Shown here piece by piece: positions 6,987 to 16,485 of a stretch of DNA of 37,846 bases. Source of the DNA: a virus. The DNA lies in the IMG/VR virus record IMGVR_UViG_3300025000_000044, positions 1 through 37,846 of that record. One strand, given 5' to 3'. The position numbers and the translations under genes are program-made. The notes under the pieces were generated by a model. The model was given only the letters and a program-made list of their open reading frames with translations. It was not told where the DNA came from and made no database searches. Numbering within the stretch: the stretch's first letter is position 1; the number at the start of each line of letters is the position of its first letter.

Positions 6987-7607
6987 ATGGAAAATGATAA
7001 CGAGTTACTCGCCTCTGAAAACGAGAATATCAGCGATGATGTAGAAAGTTTACAATCAGAACTGAAAAAGTTACGGGAAAATAATCGGCATTTGTTTGCC
7101 CGTACTAAAAGGGCAGAGGGCTTTGAACAGAATGAAGATGGTAAATGGATAAAAGTTAATATAAAAGAAAAGTCTGAACCTAAACAGCCTGAACCCAAAG
7201 AGCCGAAAAAATCAGACGATAAGCTATTGGAACGGCTGGATAAAATGGCCAAGAAAATGGCCAATATCGAGGCCGGTGAGCAAGAAGAACTTTTTAACAA
7301 ATGGAAGACGGACACCAATCGGGAAGCTGATGACATAATCAGTAACCCTATCTTTCAGAAAGAACTAGGAGAGTTGAAAACCGCTAAAGCGAATCTGGCG
7401 GCCACCTCTGACATAAAAGGAGAACACGGCGAATCGGGAGTTAAGAACACTCCTGATTACTGGATTGCTAAAGCCACCAAGGGGCCGGACGGGAAATTAT
7501 TGTTTTCGGACGAAACCCCCAAGGAGCTTTATTCTAAAATACTGGAGAAATTGGCGGAAAATGAACCTGGTAATTCTGAAGCATTGAAGTTCTACAACTC
7601 TAAGTAG
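6987..7607 (+). CDS. Putative capsid scaffolding protein
   Basis: A 206-residue, highly charged, coiled-coil-rich protein (residues 10-45 and 70-110) located immediately upstream of the major capsid gene. Acidic N-terminus, KEKSEPKQPEPKEPKK linker and helical remainder match the usual build of prohead scaffolds. It would direct prohead assembly and be lost or cleaved. Assigned on position and composition only. Confidence 0.7.
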   Translation: MENDNELLASENENISDDVESLQSELKKLRENNRHLFARTKRAEGFEQNEDGKWIKVNIKEKSEPKQPEPKEPKKSDDKLLERLDKMAKKMANIEAGEQEELFNKWKTDTNREADDIISNPIFQKELGELKTAKANLAATSDIKGEHGESGVKNTPDYWIAKATKGPDGKLLFSDETPKELYSKILEKLAENEPGNSEALKFYNSK

Positions 7608-7709
7608 TCGATCATAGCCATTTGTCTGGTTCTCTAAAAACTAAATATCTGTTTATGGTATGTTTTCTCTATTTTAGGAGAAGATAGGTCATAACACAGA
7701 CAGATAATC

Positions 7710-8288
7710 TTGGCAAATACAGTAACTTATGAAACTCTTTTTGAGCGGGACATGCAAGAGCGTTTAGCCCGTCCCCAAAACTGGAAAGAAATGTGCAAGG
7801 TAACCATGAGCAATACTCGTGTTATTACCTCGCAGTCCATTTCTACTACCGGTGATTGGGCGGCAACAGGCACTCTGACCCGTGGAACCGCGTTTGATCC
7901 GACAGATGTCGCGGAAGTCGCAGACACCCTTACGATCTCTACCAGCCATCATGTTACCACTTACTTTGACTTTGGTGATCTTTCCCAATCTCCATGGACG
8001 ACTGAAAAAGAAATCTTTGGCCGCGCGGGAGAGCGGATTGGAGAGCGAATCGAAATTGAAGTTTTGGGACAACACGCAAGCTGGAGAAATATCGGAGGAT
8101 CAGGTGGAGCTTGGACTGACAACACCGATGTCGCTCTTGCCGCATCAGCTTCCAACATTGACGACCTGGCACGCCTTATTAGGACTGTGATCAGGACACA
8201 AAATGGAGCTAATTTGATGGCAAGAAACGGAGTCGGGGTTGTGTTACATCCTACAAGTTTTCAGTTCGTGGAGGCTTTTGCTCAGGCT
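7710..8288 (+). CDS. Major capsid protein, exon 1
   Basis: This encodes residues 1-193 of an HK97-like major capsid protein of about 295 residues, completed by 9101-9409 after splicing. A TTG start is used; an in-frame TAA at 7692 leaves no ATG. The region ERIGERIEIEVLGQ and VVLHPTSFQFVEAFAQ are typical of capsid cores. The exon ends at CAGGCU (8283-8288), which pairs with the intron guide sequence with the diagnostic U-G pair. Unspliced, the frame reads into the intron and stops at 8378. Confidence 0.85.
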
Positions 8289-9100
8289 TTTTCAAAACTA
8301 TTAGGCCTGGTTAAATCCTTTCTGATATACGGCGAAAATCCAGAAGTGGGCAACGCCTTGCAAGGTTCCTTCGCATAAAGCGAATACCGGCAACAACGAC
8401 TGAGCGAAAGGAAGCGCAAAAATGCGCTATACAACAGTCTGAACATGGGTATAACAAAAGAAGCCCATGAGAGATATCCGAAGCGGTATCTCCGCACATT
8501 GAAAACTTAATTGAGGAGTTGAAAAGTATGTTTGCTCATGCTAAAATAGAGGCATGGATAAACAACAAAAAGAAAAACAAAGGGAGATGTATAGGAAGAT
8601 GAGGCAAAATCCAGAATGGGTAAAAAAGTACAGAGAATACCACCGAGCTTATGATAAAAAGTGGCGAAAAGATAACCCAAAATATGCCGAATCTCATAGA
8701 AATCAAATGCGAGAATGGGGTAGAAAAAATGCTAAGCGGATTTATGAGAGACGGAGACAGAGGCCTTACGAAAAGATAGCCGCGACTATAAGAAGTCGTA
8801 TGAATGATTTTGCTAAAAGAGGGTGGGGTTCGGAAAAAACAGAAAAACTGCTTGGCTGTACATTCAAGGAGTTAAAAATACATCTTGAAAAACAATTTAA
8901 GCCAGATATGACTTGGAATAATTACGGCTTCTATGGGTGGCATATTGACCATTTTAGACCCCTTTCTAGCTTTAATTTGAAGAACTCTAAGGAGCGAAAA
9001 AGGGCGTGGCACTACACAAATCTCCAACCTTTATGGATGAAAGAAAATCTCCAAAAGCACACAAAAATTCTCAATTAAGCAATGTGAAGTAACAAAATTG
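8289..9100 (+). ncRNA. Group I intron in the major capsid gene
   Basis: A complete group I core can be drawn. P1: 8283-8288 with 8304-8309 (U-G at the splice site). P10: 8297-8302 with exon 9101-9106. P3: 8316-8322 with 8406-8412. P4: 8331-8334 with 8354-8357. P5: 8339-8342 with 8347-8350. P6: 8358-8361 with 8390-8393, topped by P6a. P7: 8398-8402 with 8435-8439. P8: 8413-8418 with 8423-8428. P9: 8444-8449 with 8464-8469. P9.1: 8471-8478 with 8485-8492. The intron ends in G at 9100. Splicing restores the frame as AFAQA-NGFAS. Confidence 0.93.
8554..9078 (+). CDS. Intron-encoded HNH homing endonuclease
   Basis: A 174-residue basic protein in the 3' part of the group I intron. The C-terminal nuclease motif reads GWHIDHFRPLSSF, then NLQPLWMKENLQKH, a canonical HNH. 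The N-terminal half is a highly basic helical DNA-binding region (MRQNPEWVKKYREYHR). It would cut intron-less capsid genes and promote homing of the intron. Confidence 0.9.
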   Translation: MDKQQKEKQREMYRKMRQNPEWVKKYREYHRAYDKKWRKDNPKYAESHRNQMREWGRKNAKRIYERRRQRPYEKIAATIRSRMNDFAKRGWGSEKTEKLLGCTFKELKIHLEKQFKPDMTWNNYGFYGWHIDHFRPLSSFNLKNSKERKRAWHYTNLQPLWMKENLQKHTKILN

Positions 9101-9409
9101 AATGGTTTTGCGTCAGCAGATGACGCGTTGAAAAACGGCCTTGCGCCCCAGGTTAAATATCTTGGTGTAACTTGGTACGTTTCCAATGACAACGTGGCTG
9201 ATCATGCCTTTGCAGGCGTGAGAAAAATCCAGCGTCTTGGACTCCTTACCGGAACTTTCGGAAGGATGCACAAATTCCCCGGTATCGCGGGAACTTCGGG
9301 TGGTATTCAATCGGGTATCGCTTTTCACACACGCGTTGATTTGGGACACCTGACTCCTACTGACCATGCGGCACTGGTATATGATGTTCGGGATGATAAC
9401 TCAGCTTAG
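9101..9409 (+). CDS. Major capsid protein, exon 2
   Basis: This encodes the C-terminal 102 residues of the capsid protein, beginning NGFASADDALKNG. The block LGVTWYVSNDN and GIAFHTRVDLGHLTPTDH is the typical C-terminal beta region of HK97-fold capsid proteins. A TTG at 9098 could start a stand-alone fragment, but the P1/P10 pairings show the true junction at 9100/9101. The stop TAG is followed by a GC-rich hairpin before the portal gene. Confidence 0.87.
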   Translation, partial: NGFASADDALKNGLAPQVKYLGVTWYVSNDNVADHAFAGVRKIQRLGLLTGTFGRMHKFPGIAGTSGGIQSGIAFHTRVDLGHLTPTDHAALVYDVRDDNSA

Positions 9410-9425
9410 TACTTGTGATACTACT

Positions 9426-9445
9426 CTGGGGCTTTAAGGCCCCGG
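9426..9445 (+). other. GC-rich hairpin between capsid and portal genes
   Basis: CTGGGGC pairs with GCCCCGG (7 bp) with a six-base loop. A nearby GGGG...CCCC pairing is an alternative. There is no T-run, so this is more likely an mRNA-stabilising 3' hairpin for the abundant capsid message than a terminator. Confidence 0.5.
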
Positions 9446-9461
9446 GGATAGCCCCAAAAGT

Positions 9462-11282
9462 ATGGTATTTCCAGAAACTTTATTTGCATACATTGGCACC
9501 GAAGAAACCTCGTATAAAACGAGGGAAATTCAGATAGGTGAAAATTGGACATGGAATATGGCCCAGCATTTAAGTTTGAGTTTTCACCTTAAGCACGGAA
9601 AATATCTTAATATCTCAAACGACCCCAGAACCAAACCGCCCTTTAATAATATAATCCTCCCGATTTTAGAGTTTAGATATGCCGCAGAAGATAGGGATGT
9701 TAAGGATATAATTTTTGAAACCGAAGACCCCGAGTATCAGCACTTGTCGTTCTTGGTAAAAAAATACTGGGATGATGTATTCACCATAGAAAATAATCTT
9801 GATGAATTTCTGGATGACGCGGTGGAGGAGAAAGTGGACTTTGGCGGATGTCTGGTAAAAAAAGGCGTGGGAGCGGTGCCTGAAGTTATACCCCTACAAT
9901 CCATAGCATTTTGCGACCAGACAGATATTTTAGGCGGCCCGATAGGATTTAAGTTTAATTTCTCGCCCGAAGCCCTTAAAAGAAAAGCCAAGATTGGATG
10001 GGGAGAGAAGAAGAATGGCGCGGATACAACGATTGACGAACTGATAACCATGGCCTCCAAGCAAAAGGACTCTGCTGGTCCTAATCAGGTAGGACAACAA
10101 AACGAAGTTACTGGGAAAAATATAGAGGTCTATGTAGTAAGAGGAACTCTACCCTCTGCATACTTAAAGGGCCATGATATGGAGACCTTAACAAATCAAG
10201 TTCAGGTCGTAGGTTTTTATCAAGACGAAAAAGGAAGACACGGGATAACTCTATATAAATCAAAAGAAACCGAGAGTGTATTGAAATTCCACTCGCCTAA
10301 GAAAGTTTTTAACCGGGCTTTAGGTTGGGGAGGAGTGGAGGCACTACTCGATCCCCAGATTTGGGCTAACTTTGCCGAGGTAAATAAAAATAATCTCTTA
10401 AAAGCGGCTTCTAAAATAGGATTCTTCACGGATGATGACGGATATTCCAACCGAAACAAAATTCGGGACATGGAGAATCTTGAGATAACTACGATTGATA
10501 AAGAGTCAAGGTATGGTATCCGTCAGATTCCTAACGCATCCTCGAACATTCAATTATTTGACCAGAGAGTCAATGAATTAGAAGCCCACGCGCAAAAGCT
10601 CGCAGGAGTAACAGACCCCCTTTTAGGCAAACCACCTCCGGCTGGGACTCCTTTTAGATTACAAGAAAGGGTAGTTTTTGAAGGCAAAAAACCCCACGAA
10701 CGCACCGCAGGAAAATTTGATAAATTCGTAGAGGAAATTATGAACGATTGGGTGATTCCCCACATGATAAGAGAAATTGTTAAAGGTAAAACATTTCTTT
10801 CCACCCTCACGTCAGATCAAATGGAATATGTAATGAAAAGAGTCCCACGCAATCGGGCTGTTAAAAGACAGATAGAAGATGTTTTGTCGGGTAAAGTCCC
10901 GCCGGATATATCAATTTACGAAGAGGAAGAAAAACAAAAATTGCTTCAAAACGGAAATCAGCAAGTTCTTGAAGTTCTTAAAGATGAATTTAAAAACGTG
11001 AGAATGAAGGTTAAGGTTAGGGTATCCTCCAAACAAAAAGATATGGCTCAATTCACCGATAAGTTAGTAAATGTGTTGCGTCAGTATCTAACTCTCCCTC
11101 CGGAAGTCAAGCAAGACCCCGTAACAGTAGAGTTATTAAGCCAAATACTTGAGGCGAGTGGAATTTCTCCGGCTTCGCTTGGGAAATTTACTACGGCCTT
11201 ATCTGCGCCAGTGCCACAGCTCACCGAACAAGCGACTATGCCTATACAGGCATTATCTAAAAGAGAAGTTATAACAGCGTAA
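9462..11282 (+). CDS. Portal protein
   Basis: A 606-residue acidic/helical protein directly after the capsid gene. The central part, with a portal-like crown and long helices (IWANFAEVNKNNLLKAASKIGF, shortened here), and the length fit podovirus-type portals. The stretch QRVNELEAHAQKLAGVTDPL followed by a PPPAGTPFR loop resembles the stem/clip region that packaged DNA passes through. It would form the dodecameric entry channel and dock TerL. Identification rests on size, order and these segments. Confidence 0.8.
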   Translation: MVFPETLFAYIGTEETSYKTREIQIGENWTWNMAQHLSLSFHLKHGKYLNISNDPRTKPPFNNIILPILEFRYAAEDRDVKDIIFETEDPEYQHLSFLVKKYWDDVFTIENNLDEFLDDAVEEKVDFGGCLVKKGVGAVPEVIPLQSIAFCDQTDILGGPIGFKFNFSPEALKRKAKIGWGEKKNGADTTIDELITMASKQKDSAGPNQVGQQNEVTGKNIEVYVVRGTLPSAYLKGHDMETLTNQVQVVGFYQDEKGRHGITLYKSKETESVLKFHSPKKVFNRALGWGGVEALLDPQIWANFAEVNKNNLLKAASKIGFFTDDDGYSNRNKIRDMENLEITTIDKESRYGIRQIPNASSNIQLFDQRVNELEAHAQKLAGVTDPLLGKPPPAGTPFRLQERVVFEGKKPHERTAGKFDKFVEEIMNDWVIPHMIREIVKGKTFLSTLTSDQMEYVMKRVPRNRAVKRQIEDVLSGKVPPDISIYEEEEKQKLLQNGNQQVLEVLKDEFKNVRMKVKVRVSSKQKDMAQFTDKLVNVLRQYLTLPPEVKQDPVTVELLSQILEASGISPASLGKFTTALSAPVPQLTEQATMPIQALSKREVITA

Positions 11283-11285
11283 AAA

Positions 11286-11993
11286 ATGGCTACAATAGCA
11301 GATATCAACCAGGAGGCGCGGGACTTATGCGATGCAGACACGACAAGTTACCCCGCGGCAACCCTCCTAAGACGTATAAATAAAGCATACGAGCAGATCG
11401 TAGGTTGGCTTATTAACGCCGATGGAATATGGGAATTTGATGACAGTAATTATACAACCACTCCAATCGGAACTTATACGTTAGTCAATAATCAAAGGAG
11501 TTATACTTTTGCCGCCGATTTTCTTGATTTGTTAGAAATATCCGTAATGGATTCCAATGGAACATATAGGAAAATTAAACAGTTTGACCCCGTTATAGAA
11601 GTCCTATCAATTGAGGAATTATACGGAACAACTACCGGATTTCCACAAAGATATGATTTAGTTTCAGATGATACGATTAAATTTTATCCGAACATATCCT
11701 CATCAAATGTTACATTAGCGAGTGGACTACAAGTAAAGTTTAAAAGAACCGCACAAATATATACTTCAGCCGAAGTAACCACGGGAACAAAAGAGCCGGG
11801 ATTTGCTTCTCCGTGGCACTATATACTTTCTTATATGGCGGCTATTCCTTACTGTATGGTTTATAAAAAAGATAGAGTACCCGCCTTGATAGATGAAGTA
11901 GAAAAAATGAAAAAAGAACTTATTAAACACTATACAAAAAGAAACAAAGCCCAAAGAAATATAATGACCAACAAACAGGAACCATATTTTTAA
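11286..11993 (+). CDS. Head-tail connector/adaptor protein
   Basis: A 235-residue protein right after the portal. The N-terminus (TIADINQEARDLCDADTTSY, then TLLRRINKAYEQIVGWL) has the pattern of short-tailed phage connector proteins that begin with a helical 'laminated' motif. The C-terminal part is a long charged helix (EVEKMKKELIKHYTKRNK). It would seal the portal and receive the tail parts. Confidence 0.65.
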   Translation: MATIADINQEARDLCDADTTSYPAATLLRRINKAYEQIVGWLINADGIWEFDDSNYTTTPIGTYTLVNNQRSYTFAADFLDLLEISVMDSNGTYRKIKQFDPVIEVLSIEELYGTTTGFPQRYDLVSDDTIKFYPNISSSNVTLASGLQVKFKRTAQIYTSAEVTTGTKEPGFASPWHYILSYMAAIPYCMVYKKDRVPALIDEVEKMKKELIKHYTKRNKAQRNIMTNKQEPYF

Positions 11994-11994
11994 T

Positions 11995-12195
11995 ATGCCA
12001 ATATCTCCGACTTTAGAAAACAAAAATACAGCCCTTACAGCCACACTTGAAGATAAAGTAGGGAACACTATTACTTGGGATGAAGCCACCGGCACTTGGA
12101 TCGAGAATGAAGGCACTTGGGATAATCCAGAAACAGGGGCGACTTTAGAGGCAAAAACTACAGCGATAATAGCTTCTTTAGAGGTAAAAAATTAA
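11995..12195 (+). CDS. Small Thr-rich protein with internal repeat, 66 aa
   Basis: Two related segments, TALTATLEDK and TAIIASLEVK, flank a GTWIENEGTWDNPETG loop. The repetitive, Thr-rich composition suits a minor virion protein. It sits between the connector and a membrane-anchored fibre-like protein, with one-base spacing or overlap on both sides. Family not recognised. Confidence 0.6.
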   Translation: MPISPTLENKNTALTATLEDKVGNTITWDEATGTWIENEGTWDNPETGATLEAKTTAIIASLEVKN

Positions 12196-13235
12196 TGGGA
12201 ATAATAGCCAACATTTTAATAACAGCGACTGTAGCCATAGCTTCAATAATTGGCGCGTATAACTACCTGCCCCTGTCTTTTATTGAGAAATTCGGCCCGG
12301 GGATAGAAAATTTAGGAAGTACCATAACCACAATCGCGGCTACCGATACCCTCCGGGACTCCCGCTCAACAATAAATACTAATTTTTCTAACTTAAATTC
12401 TGACAAAATGGAGGGTTCTACTACATCAGTTGCTTCCATAACCACGTTATCAGGACTTACAACCGCGTCTAATCTTGTAACTGTCGGGGCATTATCATCC
12501 GGCTCTCTGGCTTCGGGATTTACCGCAGTTACTGTTCCGCGTGGCGGCACCGGCTCAACTACGCTTTCTCAATATCAACTTCTTTTAGGAAACGGAGTGG
12601 GGACTGTAACCACGACCAATGGCTGGGGAACTTCGGGGCAGTTTTTGCAATCACAGGGCGCGGGCGAGGCTCCGAGCTGGCAAACATCCAGCATAGACCA
12701 AGCCGCGGCTTATACTTGGACAGGACAACACGATTTTAATGCCGGAGCGACTTCAACCTCGGCTACTACCACCTCACTTTATGTATCGGGTCATGCTTCA
12801 ACCAGCCGAATAACCACAAATTCTTTGGGGGTGGGGATTGCAACAACCACGAATAATAATCTGCAAGTTGTTGGAAACATTCAAGCAAACGCCATCTCAT
12901 TGTCTGGTGGATGTGGTGGGTGTCCAATGGCTTATGACGCTTCTTCTACGGTATTTTCTGTATCTTCGGGAACTACAACCTATGCGAGTAATATTCCAGT
13001 AACCTCAAATATGGGGGTGGGGAAATTTAACATAATTGGTGGCGCAGGGACTGATTTTTCGGGAGATATAATAATTTTTCGCAATGGCAAAACCGCTTCA
13101 GTAGTTCAAATAGAAAACAATACAAATGATGGTCGAGCGATTTATTCGTTTATTTGGAGCGGTGCGTCATTGGAAGTAGGAGAAACAAGTGATAATACCA
13201 CATCAATAGAGGGTATTATGTATTGGTATAAATAA
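12195..13235 (+). CDS. Ser/Thr-rich fibre-like protein with N-terminal membrane segment
   Basis: A 346-residue protein with a hydrophobic N-terminus (residues 3-22), a helical register (STINTNFSNLNSDK), the fibre repeat GGTGSTTLSQYQLLLGNG, and low-complexity SATTTSLYVSG blocks. It shares these blocks with the 22378 protein, suggesting a common origin. A CGGCP pair of Cys may bind metal or form a disulphide. A membrane segment on a fibre-like protein is unusual and might serve membrane insertion or display. Confidence 0.65.
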   Translation: MGIIANILITATVAIASIIGAYNYLPLSFIEKFGPGIENLGSTITTIAATDTLRDSRSTINTNFSNLNSDKMEGSTTSVASITTLSGLTTASNLVTVGALSSGSLASGFTAVTVPRGGTGSTTLSQYQLLLGNGVGTVTTTNGWGTSGQFLQSQGAGEAPSWQTSSIDQAAAYTWTGQHDFNAGATSTSATTTSLYVSGHASTSRITTNSLGVGIATTTNNNLQVVGNIQANAISLSGGCGGCPMAYDASSTVFSVSSGTTTYASNIPVTSNMGVGKFNIIGGAGTDFSGDIIIFRNGKTASVVQIENNTNDGRAIYSFIWSGASLEVGETSDNTTSIEGIMYWYK

Positions 13236-13236
13236 A

Positions 13237-14838
13237 ATGGGACGACAAATCGAAACAACTATAACAGATTTTACCGGAGGGGTTACTACCGAAGCCCGGA
13301 CTAAAGATAAGCGTAAAGCTCGCGCTCTTAAGCATTTTAATATATTAAGTTCGGAAGATAGGTTGATTCCTTATAGGAGATTTGAGGCCGATACCTTTAA
13401 TTCGGCGCTTGGGGCCTCGGTAGCAGCCAACGGAGTAAGGATAGTAAAGTTTTTGACTTATGGCACAAGGCAAGCAGGAACCATGATGTTCGGTCTTGGA
13501 ACAGGAACCAACGCAGGAGGAGATGTAACAGACGACACTCCACGACTTTATTATCGCAGTGTTACGGATATTTTTGTGCATGATAACTGGTTAGGAGATT
13601 CCGCGACCACCGGGATAGTAAATGAAAATCTTTTTATTGAGTTTAGAGGAATTGCTTACGCGGCCCGCGCTAATGAAATTATCCAATGGACACTGGACGT
13701 CATAACTCCTTTTGGAGGTTCAGCATTTGCAAGTTCTCGCAGCTTGACCTTTGTGCAGATTTTTCAGGGATTGGTTCACTCGGCCAAGAGTATATTGTAT
13801 GTACCCTATATGACCCTCACTGGAGCGTTTATTGCAACCAATGTCGATGGCGCATGGGGTGGGGCATCAAGTGATACCGCATTAACTATTTATACTCATC
13901 CATCATCCGATACCGGAACCGGTGGGAAAATAGACCTTTGCGAGAAAGGAAACTTCATAGCCGTGGCATTTCAGCCGAAATTCGTCGGTGGAAATTCTTA
14001 TGTATATTTATGGGATGGTAATGCTGCTTTAGCTGATGTTTCCGAATCAATAAGCTGGGGCGTGGAGAATATAGAACTGATTGAAGATATAGACGGATAT
14101 TTAATAGGCATAAGCACACAAGGAGCAAACAGCGCGGCTAATTTTTCGGACTCGGCTAAGGTTTTAATAAAGTATTGGGACGGAGTGAGGGTGAATCCAT
14201 TACTGGAACTTAGATGTGATGATAGAACCATACAGATTTCTCAAAAACAAAAAGTAAATAATAGAATGTATTTTATGATGTCTTGTAAGATAAGCGGAGC
14301 GTGGCATGAGGGAGTATGGAGTATCGGAAGAAATAAGAACGGACAATTCGCTCTGGCCCTGGAATATCAATTAAATAATGACACTCAAGCCACGGCCGTC
14401 TCCTTAAAAGGATTTAAGCTGGTAGGGGATTATATGGTTATCTCCTATGTGGATAATAGTACTTATACCCTAAAAGTTACTGATGACGCGGCTACATTTT
14501 CCGACACTTCAATTTACGAATCACCTATTTTTAACGGGGGGGGTGCCGCGCTTAAAAAGGACTTATTGGGAATAACAGTAATGACCGAACCTTTAGATGA
14601 TTCTCCGGCCGCACAAGTGGTGGTGAGATATAAAAAAGACAATGACTCTTCGTGGACTACGCTTTTAACTCACGATACGGATGCGGCTATATCGGCATCT
14701 GCGGCCGGTGCGCAAACTTCTCCTGCGGCGTTTCCCAAAGATTACAAAGAGATTCAATTTCGTTTGGAAAGCACCGCAAGCGCGGTGATTACGGGATATA
14801 GTTTTAGAGAAGAAGTACAAGACAAAAGACCCTACTAA
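13237..14838 (+). CDS. Structural protein, 533 aa
   Basis: A large, beta-rich protein (ITDFTGGVTTEARTKDKRKA at the N-terminus, with repeated VWSIG, YVYLWDGNA strands that could form propeller-like blades). The reading frame contains one perfect TGTGGATAA box at 14449 without an obvious promoter. It lies among virion genes and is likely a tail hub, nozzle or spike component. No confident family. Confidence 0.65.
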   Translation: MGRQIETTITDFTGGVTTEARTKDKRKARALKHFNILSSEDRLIPYRRFEADTFNSALGASVAANGVRIVKFLTYGTRQAGTMMFGLGTGTNAGGDVTDDTPRLYYRSVTDIFVHDNWLGDSATTGIVNENLFIEFRGIAYAARANEIIQWTLDVITPFGGSAFASSRSLTFVQIFQGLVHSAKSILYVPYMTLTGAFIATNVDGAWGGASSDTALTIYTHPSSDTGTGGKIDLCEKGNFIAVAFQPKFVGGNSYVYLWDGNAALADVSESISWGVENIELIEDIDGYLIGISTQGANSAANFSDSAKVLIKYWDGVRVNPLLELRCDDRTIQISQKQKVNNRMYFMMSCKISGAWHEGVWSIGRNKNGQFALALEYQLNNDTQATAVSLKGFKLVGDYMVISYVDNSTYTLKVTDDAATFSDTSIYESPIFNGGGAALKKDLLGITVMTEPLDDSPAAQVVVRYKKDNDSSWTTLLTHDTDAAISASAAGAQTSPAAFPKDYKEIQFRLESTASAVITGYSFREEVQDKRPY

Positions 14839-15131
14839 TGGACGAATTAAAAATCAGACAAATTGTAAAAGAGGAGCTTTCAATACTTGTTAAGGGTGAT
14901 AGATTTACTTTTGAAAAACTTATTCAGATTTTAGATGGAAGAAACATTCAATTAGGAACTGGGACTGGAACTAAAATTGGAACAGCCGCGGGACAAAAAC
15001 TTTCGGTGTATGGAGTTGCGCCCGTAATTCAGGCAGGAGCTATTACTTCACCCGACACAACAGGAGCACAATTAAAAACAGCCGTTGACGCAATCAGAAC
15101 GGCACTAATCAATTTTGGCATAACAGCATAA
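14838..15131 (+). CDS. Tail-associated small protein, 97 aa
   Basis: A helical N-terminus (MDELKIRQIVKEELSIL) joins a C-terminal domain with TGTKIGTAAGQKLSVYGVAPV, a module frequently found at the ends of phage tail and fibre proteins. It starts in an overlap with the upstream stop (TAATG). It is probably an adaptor or fibre tip component. Confidence 0.6.
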   Translation: MDELKIRQIVKEELSILVKGDRFTFEKLIQILDGRNIQLGTGTGTKIGTAAGQKLSVYGVAPVIQAGAITSPDTTGAQLKTAVDAIRTALINFGITA

Positions 15132-15135
15132 ATCT

Positions 15136-16485
15136 ATGGTAAATCAAACAGAAGAACAAAGAAAAGCAGCGATGCTGGCCGTGGGACTCTCACCCGAACA
15201 GCAAACAGCAGTTACTGGCGGAACTGCAATTACCGGGGCTGATTTGGGTACAACTTCTGCGCCCAACTTTCAGAGATCAACAGATACTCCACCGCCCGAC
15301 ATTTCGGGAATTGACACTACACAAAAAACTGCCACAAAACTTGCTCCGGCAGAGCAAAAAGTTTCGGATTTAACTAAAAGAATAACTGATATACAATCCT
15401 CTTTATTGGGGAAAACAAGTTTTACTGCGGAACAGGAGGGGGTAGCAGGACTTCCTGAATTAGAAAAAACTCAAACTGATTTAGCCGCTCAAATTCGCGG
15501 GTATCAATTAGAATCTCAAGCGTTACAAAATCAAAAAGTATTAGCCGAAGAAAGAATACAACAAGATATAACAGGTAGAGGAGTTACAAGGGCCGCAAGC
15601 AGTGTTATGACCGCGGAAGCACAAAGAAAAATTACTTTACAGCAGGCCGACATAGCCAGTAGGGCATTAACCGCATCGGCTATGTTTGAAGCGATTAAGG
15701 GAAACATTGTAACCGCAAATTCACAAATTGACCGTGCCGTAAAAGCGAAATTTGGGGCCAAAGAGGAGGAACTTGCGGTAACTATTGCAAACCTACAAAT
15801 CGCATTACAGGATCCCCAATTGACGCTCGCTGAAAAGAAACGTGCTGAAGCCCAATTAAAAATTAAAGAAGCGGAGAAGGCCCAAAATGACGCAAAGAAA
15901 CAAGAACAAACAGATATATTGAATATAGGGGTGGGGGTTGCTCCAAATTTAGCCAAAGTTCCTAATGGCTCGCTTATTTTAGACAAAATTCAAAAAGCCA
16001 AAACAAAAGAAGAAGCACTACAATTAGCCATGCCTTATTTGCAAAAACCGGAAGAAAACACTTTTACACAACGCCTAGATGCACAAGGAAATCTAGTAGA
16101 ATTTGAACTAAATCCACGGGGTCAGATTGTTAATCAAAAAGTTATTTCTCAAAAAGGTGTAGAACCAACCACGGCCCTGTCAGCTGATACCGTAGTTTCT
16201 CGTCTTAATTCCGTAGGATTAAATCCAGCAGTGATTAAAACCGGAAATAAACTCACCAAAAACAATGCCGATAAAATAGCGGCTCAAGGAGTTCCGCCCT
16301 CGGTAGTTGAATTGATAACCCAAGCAATTTTAGAAGGAGATACTTTAGAGGATATACGACAAGCATTGGCAACCGGACACGGTAAAGATATTGGTTTCGG
16401 ATATTTGGATAAGTATATGAGCACACTTCAAGAAAAAAAAACTGGCGGAGGAACTAAATTAGATAAATTATTGGAATCTTTATGA
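15136..16485 (+). CDS. Coiled-coil virion protein, 449 aa
   Basis: An Ala/Gln/Lys-rich protein with extensive coiled coil (about residues 65-265, for example TLAEKKRAEAQLKIKEAEKA). It lies ahead of the giant internal protein genes and overlaps the next gene by 4 bp. In short-tailed phages such proteins are often ejected with the DNA. That role is inferred from context; no enzymatic motif is visible. Confidence 0.65.
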   Translation: MVNQTEEQRKAAMLAVGLSPEQQTAVTGGTAITGADLGTTSAPNFQRSTDTPPPDISGIDTTQKTATKLAPAEQKVSDLTKRITDIQSSLLGKTSFTAEQEGVAGLPELEKTQTDLAAQIRGYQLESQALQNQKVLAEERIQQDITGRGVTRAASSVMTAEAQRKITLQQADIASRALTASAMFEAIKGNIVTANSQIDRAVKAKFGAKEEELAVTIANLQIALQDPQLTLAEKKRAEAQLKIKEAEKAQNDAKKQEQTDILNIGVGVAPNLAKVPNGSLILDKIQKAKTKEEALQLAMPYLQKPEENTFTQRLDAQGNLVEFELNPRGQIVNQKVISQKGVEPTTALSADTVVSRLNSVGLNPAVIKTGNKLTKNNADKIAAQGVPPSVVELITQAILEGDTLEDIRQALATGHGKDIGFGYLDKYMSTLQEKKTGGGTKLDKLLESL

